This document shows, in pieces, positions 53,940 to 62,604 of a stretch of 64,000 nucleotides of DNA; position 1 is the first letter of the stretch; every line of letters begins with the position of its first letter. The notes under the pieces are model-generated. The model saw only the letters and a program-made list of their open reading frames with translations. It had not been told where the DNA came from and ran no database searches. Source of the stretch: Belliella filtrata (GTDB taxonomy: Bacteria; Bacteroidota; Bacteroidia; Cytophagales; Cyclobacteriaceae); assembly GCF_022549775.1 (NCBI RefSeq), contig NZ_JAKZGP010000011.1, positions 1 to 64,000 of the forward strand. Direction: 5' to 3'. A program made the translations under genes and the position numbers.

Positions 53940-54242
53940 TGACTATTTTAATTTCATTCTTTGTGTGACAAAGAAAGTGCTTGTTTGTCTAAAAGACAAG
54001 GATTCAATGGTTTAAGTTCCGGTGAAAATCAGGTAATAGGTTTCAAGTGTACTACTTTGCGTGGCATGGAACTGTTTTTGTTGATTTCTGTGTTAATTTG
54101 CGTGATCAAAATTCAATAAATATTGAAGCGGTGATAAATCTTTCTTGTTTTTTATCGCTTTATAAATCAATGCTTTGTAATTTTTGTTTAACAATTGATT
54201 CAAAAAAGTAAACAAAGCTTCCGAATTCAAGTTCTGATATCA
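53940..54242. other. intergenic region upstream of queD
   Basis: About 300 AT-rich bases without a gene. A short stem (TTGTCT with AGACAA, about 53983-54000) lies near the transpeptidase start, and a bulged stem (AGC-GATAAA with TTTATC-GCT, about 54128-54160) lies in the queD leader. I find no match to the known preQ1 riboswitch pattern and no clear promoter. Confidence 0.4.
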
Positions 54243-54653
54243 ATGAAAGTATCCGTATATAGAAAAGAGCATTTCAACGCTGCACATAGATTATTTAATC
54301 CAAATTGGACTGATGAAAAGAATCATGAAGTGTTTGGGAAATGTAATAATTCCAATTTTCATGGACATAATTACGAATTGATCGTAAAGCTAGTGGGAGA
54401 GATCGACCCTGACACTGGTTACGTATATGATATGAAAATATTGAGTGACCTGATCAAAGAAAAAATATTGAATAAGTTTGATCACAAAAACTTGAACCTG
54501 GATACTGAGGAGTTTAGAGAGATTAACCCAACAGCAGAAAATATAGCTGTAGTTGTTTGGAATATTTTAAGAAAAGAAATCGAGACAAAATACGACTTAA
54601 TAGTTCGATTATATGAAACAGAAAGAAACTTTGTTGAATACGATGGCAATTAA
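54243..54653 (+). CDS. queD: 6-carboxy/6-pyruvoyl-tetrahydropterin synthase family protein
   Basis: A 136-residue enzyme. Zinc ligands are H15 (FNAAHR), H40 and H42 (NFHGHN), and the catalytic Cys is C34. The fold converts dihydroneopterin triphosphate, the product of FolE encoded next. In bacteria this gives 6-carboxytetrahydropterin for queuosine (QueD) or 6-pyruvoyl-tetrahydropterin for biopterin-like cofactors (PTPS); the sequence does not decide. I use ATG 54243, as the upstream frame adds no family sequence. It overlaps folE. Confidence 0.9.
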   Translation: MKVSVYRKEHFNAAHRLFNPNWTDEKNHEVFGKCNNSNFHGHNYELIVKLVGEIDPDTGYVYDMKILSDLIKEKILNKFDHKNLNLDTEEFREINPTAENIAVVVWNILRKEIETKYDLIVRLYETERNFVEYDGN

Positions 54654-55308
54654 TGTGACACGTGACATTGACGAAATCGGGGATGAGCACGTGGGGACTT
54701 CATATGACACGCCGTTGAGAGAAGATGCATTTGAGATGGATGATGAGCTCAAGATTGAGCTTATTGAAAAGCATTTCAAAGAGATCATGCTCATTATGGG
54801 ATTGGATTTGACTGATGATAGTCTGAAAGGAACTCCAAGAAGAGTTGCTAAGATGTATATCAAAGAGATTTTCAGTGGACTTAATCCAAAAAACAAGCCA
54901 GACGCAAAACTCTTTGAAAACAAGTACAAATACAATGAAATGCTTGTAGAAAAAGATATCACTTTCTTTTCAAATTGTGAGCATCACTTTGTACCTATAT
55001 ATGGAAAAGCACACGTTGCATACATTTCTAATGGAAGTGTAATTGGTTTGTCCAAAATCAACAGGATAGTTCAGTACTTTGCTAAGCGTCCTCAAGTACA
55101 AGAGCGGTTGACAATGCAAATAGGTAATGAGTTAAAAGAAGTATTGGGAACCGATGACGTAGCGGTAGTGATAGACGCAAATCACATGTGTGTGTCTTCG
55201 CGAGGAATCAATGATGTCAATAGTTCTACCGTTACTTCTTATTATAGTGGTAAGTTCGAAAAGGATGAGCAGTCAAGGAATGAGTTTATGAAGTACATCA
55301 CTTTGTAA
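54643..55308 (+). CDS. folE: GTP cyclohydrolase I
   Basis: A 221-residue enzyme from ATG 54643 (an ATG at 54613 adds ten residues inside queD). Zinc and catalytic motifs are SNCEHHFVPIYGKAHVAYI and MCVSSRGI, and GTPRRVAKMYIKE is the usual substrate-site stretch. It converts GTP to dihydroneopterin triphosphate for folate, queuosine or biopterin. Its start overlaps queD by 11 bases, so the two share a message. Confidence 0.97.
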   Translation: MAINVTRDIDEIGDEHVGTSYDTPLREDAFEMDDELKIELIEKHFKEIMLIMGLDLTDDSLKGTPRRVAKMYIKEIFSGLNPKNKPDAKLFENKYKYNEMLVEKDITFFSNCEHHFVPIYGKAHVAYISNGSVIGLSKINRIVQYFAKRPQVQERLTMQIGNELKEVLGTDDVAVVIDANHMCVSSRGINDVNSSTVTSYYSGKFEKDEQSRNEFMKYITL

Positions 55309-55368
55309 CTTATAATATTGAAGCTGTAATTAGAATTTTACCCTAATTTTAGAGTAGCAGTGAGTTTT

Positions 55369-55411
55369 AAATCCCTGTTCAGATTCACATGAATTTGGAG
55401 AGGGATTTTTT
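55369..55411 (+). terminator. terminator after folE
   Basis: AAATCCCT (55369-55376) pairs with AGGGATTT (55401-55408) around a loop holding an inner ATTCA/TGAAT hairpin, followed by a run of T. It separates folE from the next SDR gene. Confidence 0.75.
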
Positions 55412-55526
55412 AATTATATATCTTTTTTTTGTAAACATAGACATAAAGTTGAAGGTTAATTGAGTGAATAGTTTATGATTAGATTCATGCAGTATTTTAG
55501 ATCAATTGAAAAATATTAGGCTCATT

Positions 55527-56213
55527 ATGAAGAATAAAAATATAGTGATTATAGGAGGTAGCTCTGGCATTGGAAAGTCTATTGTCGAAATGCTTAAGTC
55601 TGAAGGAGCTGAAGTCTTCGAATATTCTAGGAGTATGGTAGGTGATTTTCAACTTGATGTTACGTCTGACTTCAAAGAGATTAAAACATTACCCGATACC
55701 ATAGATGGTTTGGTGTATTGCCCTGGATCAATAAACTTGAAGCCTTTCCACAGGTTGACAGTAGACCAAGTCAAAGAAGATCTTGAGGTGAACTTTTTGG
55801 GAGCAGTGAAGGTATTACAGGCCTGTTTTAAAGGTCTAAAGCAATCTTCAAGCTCTTCAGTGGTGCTTTTTAGTACTGTGGCGGTAAGTGTGGGGATGGG
55901 TTTTCATAGCTCCATAGCAAGCTCCAAGGGTGCTGTTGAAGGATTGGTGAAATCATTGGCTGCGGAATGGTCTCCACTAAGCATTCGAGTGAATGCCATC
56001 GCTCCATCACTTACAGATACACCACTAGCTGGACAGTTGCTTTCAAATGACGACAAAAGAGAAGCCGCAATGAAGCGTCACCCTTTAGGTAGATTTGGAA
56101 AACCTGAAGATTTAGCTGCGGCTGTTTCATACCTTTTATCAGGCAGTTCGTCATGGATGACTGGTCAGATATTGCATATAGATGGTGGTATGTCTTCAGT
56201 AAGAGGTGTTTAG
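55527..56213 (+). CDS. SDR family protein lacking the catalytic tyrosine
   Basis: A 228-residue short-chain dehydrogenase fold protein. The nucleotide-binding GGSSGIG motif is at about 10-16, and VNAIAPSLTDTP and a final GQILHIDGG are typical. At the YxxxK site the sequence reads IASSK: residue 130 is Ile (ATA codon) instead of Tyr, while Lys134 remains. This would abolish standard catalysis or change it. It stands alone after the folE terminator but beside the pterin pair, so a pterin-related role is possible. I start at ATG 55527, not a TTG 21 bases upstream. Confidence 0.85.
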   Translation: MKNKNIVIIGGSSGIGKSIVEMLKSEGAEVFEYSRSMVGDFQLDVTSDFKEIKTLPDTIDGLVYCPGSINLKPFHRLTVDQVKEDLEVNFLGAVKVLQACFKGLKQSSSSSVVLFSTVAVSVGMGFHSSIASSKGAVEGLVKSLAAEWSPLSIRVNAIAPSLTDTPLAGQLLSNDDKREAAMKRHPLGRFGKPEDLAAAVSYLLSGSSSWMTGQILHIDGGMSSVRGV

Positions 56214-56264
56214 TAAGTTTTTACTCAAAACAATTTGTAAATTTGTTTGTAGTAATAGAAGGGT

Positions 56265-56558
56265 ATGTTCCCGAGAGTAACAAGTACAAGTATTATGAAG
56301 ACTCCACCAGAATCATATTTGATTTTCAAGGAAGAGCTAAAGAAGGCAAGGTTAGAGAAAGAAAAGCTTCAAAAGGAATATGAGTCTCAATTGCAGTCAA
56401 TGAATAGTGAACTTTCGAGGTTGAAAGAACAAATTGCTGCACAGCAGGAACTGATGAAGACGACTTTAGAGTATGCGATCAGATTAGAAGAAAACTTAGA
56501 TCACCTCAAAGTAGAAGTCGCTAATGTCCCAAGCCTTAAAAAGAAATCCTTCCACTAA
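56265..56558 (+). CDS. small coiled-coil protein
   Basis: A 97-residue cytoplasmic protein. From about residue 20 to 75 it is almost wholly charged heptad-like helix (KKARLEKEKLQKEYESQLQS and following), predicting a coiled coil. The end is basic. No family recognised. An in-frame ATG at 56295 is an alternative start. TAAATTTG at 56238-56245 may be its promoter element. It is followed after 23 bases by the SpoIIAA-like gene. Confidence 0.65.
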   Translation: MFPRVTSTSIMKTPPESYLIFKEELKKARLEKEKLQKEYESQLQSMNSELSRLKEQIAAQQELMKTTLEYAIRLEENLDHLKVEVANVPSLKKKSFH

Positions 56559-56581
56559 TTTAGTAATTTAATTTCTTAGCT

Positions 56582-57025
56582 ATGAATGCTATTGACAACA
56601 TTATAGGTATCAATGATTTTGAGTTGATATTCGAAGAAAGAGATGCGAAAGTGTTAGCAAATGCTGAAAGTGGTATAGTAATATGTCAGTTATTGACAGA
56701 TTATGTGCCTATTGATGTCTTCAAAGACATTTTTCTTAGAATTTCAGATGTAATCAAGAAAGGTGGCTATGAAAAATTCATCTTTGATAAACGTTCTCTC
56801 AGAGCATTTCATCAACCTAGTATGGAGTGGTATTTTTTAGAATGGAAAAAGCAAATGCTGGAACTAGGACTCCGCCAGCACAGGAAGATTCTGCCAGCAG
56901 AAAAATGGTTCGAAAAAATGGTGATGATTGCAAAGGAACAAATCATGAAAAATAATCCTGACCATATTATTGATCAATTAAATATCAAATATTGTGACAG
57001 CTTAGATGAAGCAATTGCAAGCTAA
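56582..57025 (+). CDS. SpoIIAA/STAS-like protein of unknown function
   Basis: A 147-residue soluble protein. The alternating strands and helices (ESGIVICQLLTDYVPI, YEKFIFDKRSLRAFHQP) resemble STAS or SpoIIAA-like domains seen in Cytophagales. The later half is helical and Lys-rich. No catalytic motif is seen. It overlaps the flavin reductase start by one base (TAATG). Family assignment is tentative. Confidence 0.6.
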   Translation: MNAIDNIIGINDFELIFEERDAKVLANAESGIVICQLLTDYVPIDVFKDIFLRISDVIKKGGYEKFIFDKRSLRAFHQPSMEWYFLEWKKQMLELGLRQHRKILPAEKWFEKMVMIAKEQIMKNNPDHIIDQLNIKYCDSLDEAIAS

Positions 57026-57654
57026 TGAAGAATTTTAGTAAAGAAAGCTTGCTTCAAGGTGATGCATCATTTAGAAGAGATTTTGTCAATGCCTTGTCGG
57101 GATATAAAAGCCTTAATTTAATAGGAACTATAAGCAAGGCAGGTGTAAACAACTTAGCTCCATTTTCTCAAGTGTTTCATATTGGGGCTTCTCCACCACT
57201 GGTAGGAGTGCTATTTAGGCCACACACTGTTGAAAGGCATACACTTCAGAATGTTTTAGATACAGATGAGTTTACGCTCAATCATGTAGGTAAATCTTTT
57301 TATGAAGAAGCGCATCAAACAGCAGCGAGGTATGAGGGATCGGAGTTTGAAGCTGTAGGTTTAAAAGCTTTGAATAGACCAGAATGCCTTGCCCCATTTG
57401 TGAAAATCAGCCCTTTACAAATAGCCTGTAAGCTTATATCAAGTCAGACACTTGAGGTGAATGATACAGTGCTAGTTATTGCATCAATCGAGCATGTTTG
57501 GGTAGCAGAAAATGGATTGAGAGAAGATGGTTCCTTGGATTTGGAAAAAATGGAGACAGTCACCGTAAGTGGTTTGGATGAATATTATACTGGTCAAAGG
57601 CTAGGTAAGCTCAGCTATCCAAAGCCGGGGAAGGATGTAGAAAAGCTTCTTTAA
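57025..57654 (+). CDS. flavin reductase family protein
   Basis: A 209-residue FMN-binding split-barrel protein. LNLIGTISKAGVNNLAPFS and FRPHTVERHTLQNV are the FMN-contact stretches of the flavin reductase/DIM6 family. It may reduce free flavin or act on its own substrate. Start overlaps the upstream stop by one base, so the small three-gene run (coiled coil, SpoIIAA-like, reductase) is co-transcribed. Confidence 0.88.
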   Translation: MKNFSKESLLQGDASFRRDFVNALSGYKSLNLIGTISKAGVNNLAPFSQVFHIGASPPLVGVLFRPHTVERHTLQNVLDTDEFTLNHVGKSFYEEAHQTAARYEGSEFEAVGLKALNRPECLAPFVKISPLQIACKLISSQTLEVNDTVLVIASIEHVWVAENGLREDGSLDLEKMETVTVSGLDEYYTGQRLGKLSYPKPGKDVEKLL

Positions 57655-57718
57655 GATTGCTTTTTTGTGCCCCTTTTAAACAAAGCCAAATTATATTCCG
57701 AAAATTTTTCATTTAAAC

Positions 57719-57749
57719 TTTATCAATTGTGATAGGCTGATTACCTTTG
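57719..57749 (+). promoter_or_regulatory. promoter of guaA, predicted leaderless
   Basis: TTTA at 57719-57722, 19 bases and TACCTTTG at 57742-57749. The guaA ATG is at 57753, at or before the expected start site, so the transcript should begin at or near the start codon. Confidence 0.55.
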
Positions 57750-57752
57750 CGC

Positions 57753-59282
57753 ATGGCAGAACAGATTTTGATCCTAGATTTTGGTTCTCAGTACACACAA
57801 CTCATCGCCCGAAGAGTTAGAGAACTAAACGTATATTGTGAAATTCACCCTTATAATAAAGTCCCTGAGCTTACAGAAGCGGTAAAAGGAGTGATTCTTT
57901 CAGGAAGTCCATGCTCTGTTAGAGATGAAGGTTCCCCTGATTTGGACTTAGACAGTTTGAGAGGTAAGTTACCACTTCTTGGCGTATGCTACGGTTCTCA
58001 ACTACTTGCGCAAAAATATGGCGGGGAGGTTTTACCTTCAGAAATCAGAGAGTACGGACGTGCAAATTTATCCCATTTGGACAATCACTACGACTTGTTG
58101 AAAGAGTTGACACATGGTTCTCAAGTATGGATGTCGCATGGAGATACGATCAAGACATTGCCTGATGGCTTTGATGTCATCGCTAGTACAGACTCTGTAA
58201 AAGTAGCGGCTTTCAAGGTTAGGGATGAAGAAACTTATGGTATACAGTTTCACCCAGAAGTAACCCATTCATCAGAAGGGAAGAATTTACTTAGAAACTT
58301 CGTCGTAAATATCTGTGGATGTTCACAAGACTGGACCTCTGATGTTTTTATAGATGCTACAGTTGAAGAACTGAAATCAAGAATTGGTGGCGATAAAGTG
58401 GTAATGGGATTGTCTGGAGGTGTTGATTCATCTGTGGCAGCTACCTTGATACACAAAGCAATAGGCAGTAACCTTTATTGTGTATTTGTGGACAATGGAC
58501 TATTGAGAAAAAATGAGTTTGAAGAAGTACTTCATTCTTACAAAGATATGGGTCTCAATGTGATTGGAGTTGATGCAAAGCAAAGGTTTTATGATGCTTT
58601 GGAAGGGCTTACTGACCCAGAGGCAAAGCGCAAAGCTATTGGAAGGGTATTTATTGAAGTCTTCGATGATGAATCAAACAAGCTCGAAGGTGTCAAGTGG
58701 CTCGGCCAAGGAACGATCTATCCAGATGTAATAGAGTCTGTTTCTGTGAAAGGTCCTTCAGCAACGATCAAATCTCACCACAATGTTGGTGGATTACCTG
58801 ATTTTATGAAGTTATCAGTTGTAGAGCCTTTGAACACTTTATTCAAAGATGAGGTAAGAGAAGTAGGAAGGGCTTTGGAGATTCCTGAAACGATTGTAGG
58901 TAGACATCCATTTCCAGGTCCAGGCCTGGCAATTAGAATCTTGGGAGATATTACTGCGGACAAAGTGAAAACCTTACAAGAAGTAGATTACATATTTATT
59001 CAAGGTTTGAAAGATCATGGATTGTATGATCAAGTATGGCAAGCTGGAGCTATATTACTCCCAATCCAATCTGTAGGCGTGATGGGTGATGAGCGTACCT
59101 ATGAAAGAGTGGTTGCATTGCGAGCAGTAGGTTCTGTGGATGGTATGACCGCTGATTGGATACATCTTCCGTATGAGTTTTTAGGTAAAATTTCCAACGA
59201 AATCATCAATAGAGTAAAAGGAGTAAATAGAGTTGTTTACGATATCTCCTCAAAACCACCAGCTACGATTGAGTGGGAATAG
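57753..59282 (+). CDS. guaA: GMP synthase (glutamine-hydrolysing)
   Basis: A 509-residue two-domain enzyme. The N-terminal glutamine amidotransferase has nucleophile Cys79 (GVCYGSQ) and the HPEVTHS His/Glu. The synthase half has the PP-loop SGGVDSS at 221-227 and the [14 protein letters not shown] dimer region. It makes GMP from XMP. I start at ATG 57753; a TTG six bases upstream lies inside the promoter element. Confidence 0.98.
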   Translation: MAEQILILDFGSQYTQLIARRVRELNVYCEIHPYNKVPELTEAVKGVILSGSPCSVRDEGSPDLDLDSLRGKLPLLGVCYGSQLLAQKYGGEVLPSEIREYGRANLSHLDNHYDLLKELTHGSQVWMSHGDTIKTLPDGFDVIASTDSVKVAAFKVRDEETYGIQFHPEVTHSSEGKNLLRNFVVNICGCSQDWTSDVFIDATVEELKSRIGGDKVVMGLSGGVDSSVAATLIHKAIGSNLYCVFVDNGLLRKNEFEEVLHSYKDMGLNVIGVDAKQRFYDALEGLTDPEAKRKAIGRVFIEVFDDESNKLEGVKWLGQGTIYPDVIESVSVKGPSATIKSHHNVGGLPDFMKLSVVEPLNTLFKDEVREVGRALEIPETIVGRHPFPGPGLAIRILGDITADKVKTLQEVDYIFIQGLKDHGLYDQVWQAGAILLPIQSVGVMGDERTYERVVALRAVGSVDGMTADWIHLPYEFLGKISNEIINRVKGVNRVVYDISSKPPATIEWE

Positions 59283-59305
59283 CACTTAAATTAAATTTTT
59301 GATAG

Positions 59306-59360
59306 AAACTCCTCTTTGTTCCTTTGTTTTAAATGGGGTTCAAAGAGGAGTTTTATTTTT
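59306..59360 (+). terminator. terminator after guaA
   Basis: AAACTCCTCTTTG (59306-59318) pairs perfectly with CAAAGAGGAGTTT (59341-59353) around a 22-base loop, followed by a T run. It lies about 25 bases after the guaA stop. Confidence 0.85.
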
Positions 59361-59479
59361 CATAGTTCAGTCAGTGGCTAATAGTATGACAACATTAGCT
59401 TTTCTTTTGGATGAAAATGGATTAAATTCGTGTCCCGTTCGAAGAGGAATGATATTTGTCAGTTAACTCCAAAAAAATC

Positions 59480-61150
59480 ATGAAGCAAGTTTTTCTATTG
59501 ACCTTCATTATGGTCTCTTTTTTTGCAAATTCCATTGCCCAAGATGCATTAAATAATTACAATAGGGCAAAGACGCTATTAAGCTATGGGAATTATAAAG
59601 ACGCAATGGAGCTACTTAGGCCATATATGGATGAAAAGCAATATGGTGATTTGTCAAAGTATGCTACTTTTTATTTTGCTCAGTCCGCATTTATGAATAA
59701 GCAGCCAAACTTATCTAAGGCAACTATTGAGTCTTTGCTAAACCAATCTACTTGGGATAAAATAGATGATGCCAAGTACTTGATGGCTTTGATACATTTC
59801 GAAGAAGGCAATCACGTAAATGCATTGGAACAAATTCTTGAAATTAAAGACGATAAAGTCAAGCAGCATGCTGAAAATGCCTCGTACAAGTATTTGTCGG
59901 ATGTTTCTTTAAGTTATTTGGCTGGGAATCTTAGGAAATATGAGTCTAATCGTGGTTTTGTATTGTCTCTAAAGGAAAAACTGGAAAGTCAGACAGTAAT
60001 GTCTTCGACTGATAGATCTATTTACAACCAGATCAAAAATGTAGAGCTAGGTAGTCAGACAACGCCAACCAAAAGTAATACTAGTAAAAAGGATGATGTT
60101 TTAGATGTAGCAGTGGTGTTGCCTTTTTCACAATCTTCGGGAGCACAGTCAGCTAGAATCAATACTTCGAATTTTATTTTTGAATTGTATCAAGGAATTT
60201 CTTTCGCTTTAGATGAGGCCAAGCGTAAAGGGGTAAAGGTGAACGTGAAAGCCTTTGATACCCAACGTAATATTGCCAGAATGAAGAACATCTTTGCTGA
60301 TCCTTTTTTTGACAAGGCAGACGTAATTATTGGGCCACTTTATCCAGACGAAGTTGATATGATGAGCCCTTTTGCCGAAGGTAAAGGGATTCCTTTTATC
60401 AATCCACTTTCAAATATCGATGATAAGCTAGAGAATTTCGAATATGCTTATTTGTTCAGGCCTTCTATTGGCGCCATATCAAATGGGATATTGGATTTTG
60501 CCCGCAAGGAAGTGAGCGGCAGGCGCATAGCTGTCGCTTATACTTCGGCCACGAGAGATGAAAGCCTTGCAAAGCGACTCTCGGATCAGGCAAGTAGCAA
60601 AGGGTTTCAAATTGTTAATTTTGAAAAAGTTGATGAAAGGTCCATTAGAGGATTTTTCGACAAAGTAAACCTAAAGAGAGGGGGAGGGGCTCCTGCCGCT
60701 GATATGATTGTGATTTTGACAGATGATCCTAATATAGCTTCACCTACTTTTCAGTTAATGGAATCTATTTCTAGAGATATTCCAGTGCTGGTGATGGACA
60801 GTTGGTTGTATTTTAACTTTGCTAACTATGAGATGATCCAGCAAGACAATTTTCATTTTATCTCTAACAATACTGCGAAACTTGGGAGTAAGGAGTTAGA
60901 AGATTTTAGAGAAAGTTTTTTTCAAAAATATCATATATACCCTTCATTGAATGCGCATCTTGGCTATGAATTGATGTCATGGCTGTCGAATACATTGAAC
61001 ATTTCATCTGGTTTTGATTTTAGAAAAAGTTTAGACCAGGCAAGTGGAGTAGGGGGTAAGATTACCTATGGCTTAGATTTCAGAGAAAGTAAAAACAATC
61101 GCTATGTCCCTGTTTTACACTTGGGAGATGGTGTTTTAGATGTTAAATAA
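59480..61150 (+). CDS. TPR plus periplasmic-binding domain protein (LpoA-like plan)
   Basis: A 556-residue exported protein, starting at ATG 59480 (not a TTG 24 bases upstream); the signal peptide ends FFANSIAQ. Residues about 22-190 form helical TPR-like repeats (NYNRAKTLLSYGNYKDAMELL and later repeats). Residues about 215-550 form a type 1 periplasmic-binding domain with VAVVLPFSQSSGAQ and FADPFFDKADVIIGPLYP. The plan matches LpoA, a lipoprotein activator of a class A PBP in gammaproteobacteria, but there is no lipobox Cys here. It is transcribed with hemL, nine bases downstream. Confidence 0.8.
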   Translation: MKQVFLLTFIMVSFFANSIAQDALNNYNRAKTLLSYGNYKDAMELLRPYMDEKQYGDLSKYATFYFAQSAFMNKQPNLSKATIESLLNQSTWDKIDDAKYLMALIHFEEGNHVNALEQILEIKDDKVKQHAENASYKYLSDVSLSYLAGNLRKYESNRGFVLSLKEKLESQTVMSSTDRSIYNQIKNVELGSQTTPTKSNTSKKDDVLDVAVVLPFSQSSGAQSARINTSNFIFELYQGISFALDEAKRKGVKVNVKAFDTQRNIARMKNIFADPFFDKADVIIGPLYPDEVDMMSPFAEGKGIPFINPLSNIDDKLENFEYAYLFRPSIGAISNGILDFARKEVSGRRIAVAYTSATRDESLAKRLSDQASSKGFQIVNFEKVDERSIRGFFDKVNLKRGGGAPAADMIVILTDDPNIASPTFQLMESISRDIPVLVMDSWLYFNFANYEMIQQDNFHFISNNTAKLGSKELEDFRESFFQKYHIYPSLNAHLGYELMSWLSNTLNISSGFDFRKSLDQASGVGGKITYGLDFRESKNNRYVPVLHLGDGVLDVK

Positions 61151-61159
61151 AAGAATCAC

Positions 61160-62455
61160 ATGCAGATCAATAAGAGCAAATCTTTATTCGAAAAGGCACA
61201 AGACTTCATCCCTGGTGGGGTAAACTCTCCTGTGAGAGCATTCAGAGCAGTAGGAGGAAATCCAATATTTATAGAAAGAGCAGAGGGCGCACATATTTAT
61301 GATGCTGATGGCAATAGTTACATAGAGCTGATCAATAGCTGGGGACCAATGATCCTTGGGCATAATCACCCTATGATCAAAGAGGCCGTGATCAAAGCAA
61401 TGGAAAACGGAACTTCTTTTGGGGCACCCACAGCAAGAGAAGTTGAGATTGCCGAATTGATCACCAAGATGGTTCCATCTGTAGAGAAAGTTAGAATGGT
61501 AAACTCTGGTACTGAAGCTACCATGTCCGCAATCAGGGTGGCTAGAGGCTATACTGGAAGAGATAAGTTTATCAAAATGGAAGGTCATTATCATGGACAT
61601 GGAGATTCTTTCCTGATAGCGGCTGGATCTGGTGCCATTACCATGGGTAACCCAGATTCTCCTGGTGTGACTAAAGGCACAGCGAAAGATACCTTATTAG
61701 CGCCTTACAATGACCTGGAGGCCATAGAGCAGCTTATCTCGGCCAACAAGGGTGAAATAGCAGCTTTGATACTTGAGCCAGTACCGGGTAATATGGGGTT
61801 GGTTTTACCTAAAGCTGGCTACTTAGAGGGCTTGCGAAAAATTTGTGATAGAGAGGGTATAGTATTGATCTTCGATGAAGTGATGACGGGCTTTAGGTTG
61901 GCAAAAGGTGGTGCTCAGGAACGATTTGGAGTGGTTCCGGACATGACGACACTGGGGAAAATCATCGGTGGAGGAATGCCTGTAGGTGCTTATGGCGGGA
62001 AAAAGGAAATCATGGAATTTGTATCTCCTGCTGGTCCGGTTTATCAAGCGGGTACTTTGTCTGGTAACCCTATTGCAATGGCTGCGGGCTTAGCTATGTT
62101 AAAGCATCTTGATAGCAATGATGAGGTTTATAAAGAACTTGATGCTATAGGGGGCAAGTTAGTTAAAGGTATTAAATCTTCTTTGCTAAAGTATCAGCTT
62201 GATTTTTCTATCAACCATGTTGGTAGTATGTATAGCTTGTTTTTTACGAATCAGGAAATAGTGGATTTTGAAACAGCGAAGCAATCTGATACGGCTGTTT
62301 TTGGTAAGTACTTTCAGGCTATGCTTCAAAGAGGAGTGTACTTGGCACCTTCCCAATTCGAAAGCCTTTTCCTCTCCACGGCTTTGACCGACCACCTGAT
62401 TGAGCAAATTTTGACTGCCCATGAGGAGTCGTTGATTCAGGCTTTAGGTTTGTAA
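61160..62455 (+). CDS. hemL: glutamate-1-semialdehyde 2,1-aminomutase
   Basis: A 431-residue PLP enzyme, class III aminotransferase fold. The opening [13 protein letters not shown], the [14 protein letters not shown] region, DEVMTGFRL, and Lys267 ([14 protein letters not shown]) are diagnostic. It makes 5-aminolevulinate for tetrapyrroles in the C5 pathway, feeding the heme needed by the oxidase. It follows the LpoA-like gene by nine bases, an unusual pairing. Confidence 0.97.
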   Translation: MQINKSKSLFEKAQDFIPGGVNSPVRAFRAVGGNPIFIERAEGAHIYDADGNSYIELINSWGPMILGHNHPMIKEAVIKAMENGTSFGAPTAREVEIAELITKMVPSVEKVRMVNSGTEATMSAIRVARGYTGRDKFIKMEGHYHGHGDSFLIAAGSGAITMGNPDSPGVTKGTAKDTLLAPYNDLEAIEQLISANKGEIAALILEPVPGNMGLVLPKAGYLEGLRKICDREGIVLIFDEVMTGFRLAKGGAQERFGVVPDMTTLGKIIGGGMPVGAYGGKKEIMEFVSPAGPVYQAGTLSGNPIAMAAGLAMLKHLDSNDEVYKELDAIGGKLVKGIKSSLLKYQLDFSINHVGSMYSLFFTNQEIVDFETAKQSDTAVFGKYFQAMLQRGVYLAPSQFESLFLSTALTDHLIEQILTAHEESLIQALGL

Positions 62456-62471
62456 AGTTTTCAGTAATTTG

Positions 62472-62507
62472 ATAAAGGAGGTGATTTAATAAGCCTCCTT
62501 TATTTTA
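62472..62507 (+). terminator. terminator after hemL
   Basis: ATAAAGGAGG pairs with CCTCCTTTAT around a 12-base loop, followed by a short T-rich stretch. Starts about 17 bases after the stop. Confidence 0.75.
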
Positions 62508-62604
62508 TGCTTTTATTATTTTTCTATAAGTTTTTTTTAGAAATAGATTGGCTATGGAAAGTCTCTTGTTTACTGTATAATCATTCATAATAAGGTACTA
62601 TCCC

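Noticed and set aside
53940-54242. preQ1 riboswitch upstream of queD
   Set aside because: The leader has a bulged stem but neither the compact C-rich/A-rich tail nor the loop pattern of a known preQ1 class.
61184-61600. 138-residue minus-strand frame opposite hemL
   Set aside because: Antisense shadow of a conserved enzyme; Cys/His/Ser composition does not form a known motif.
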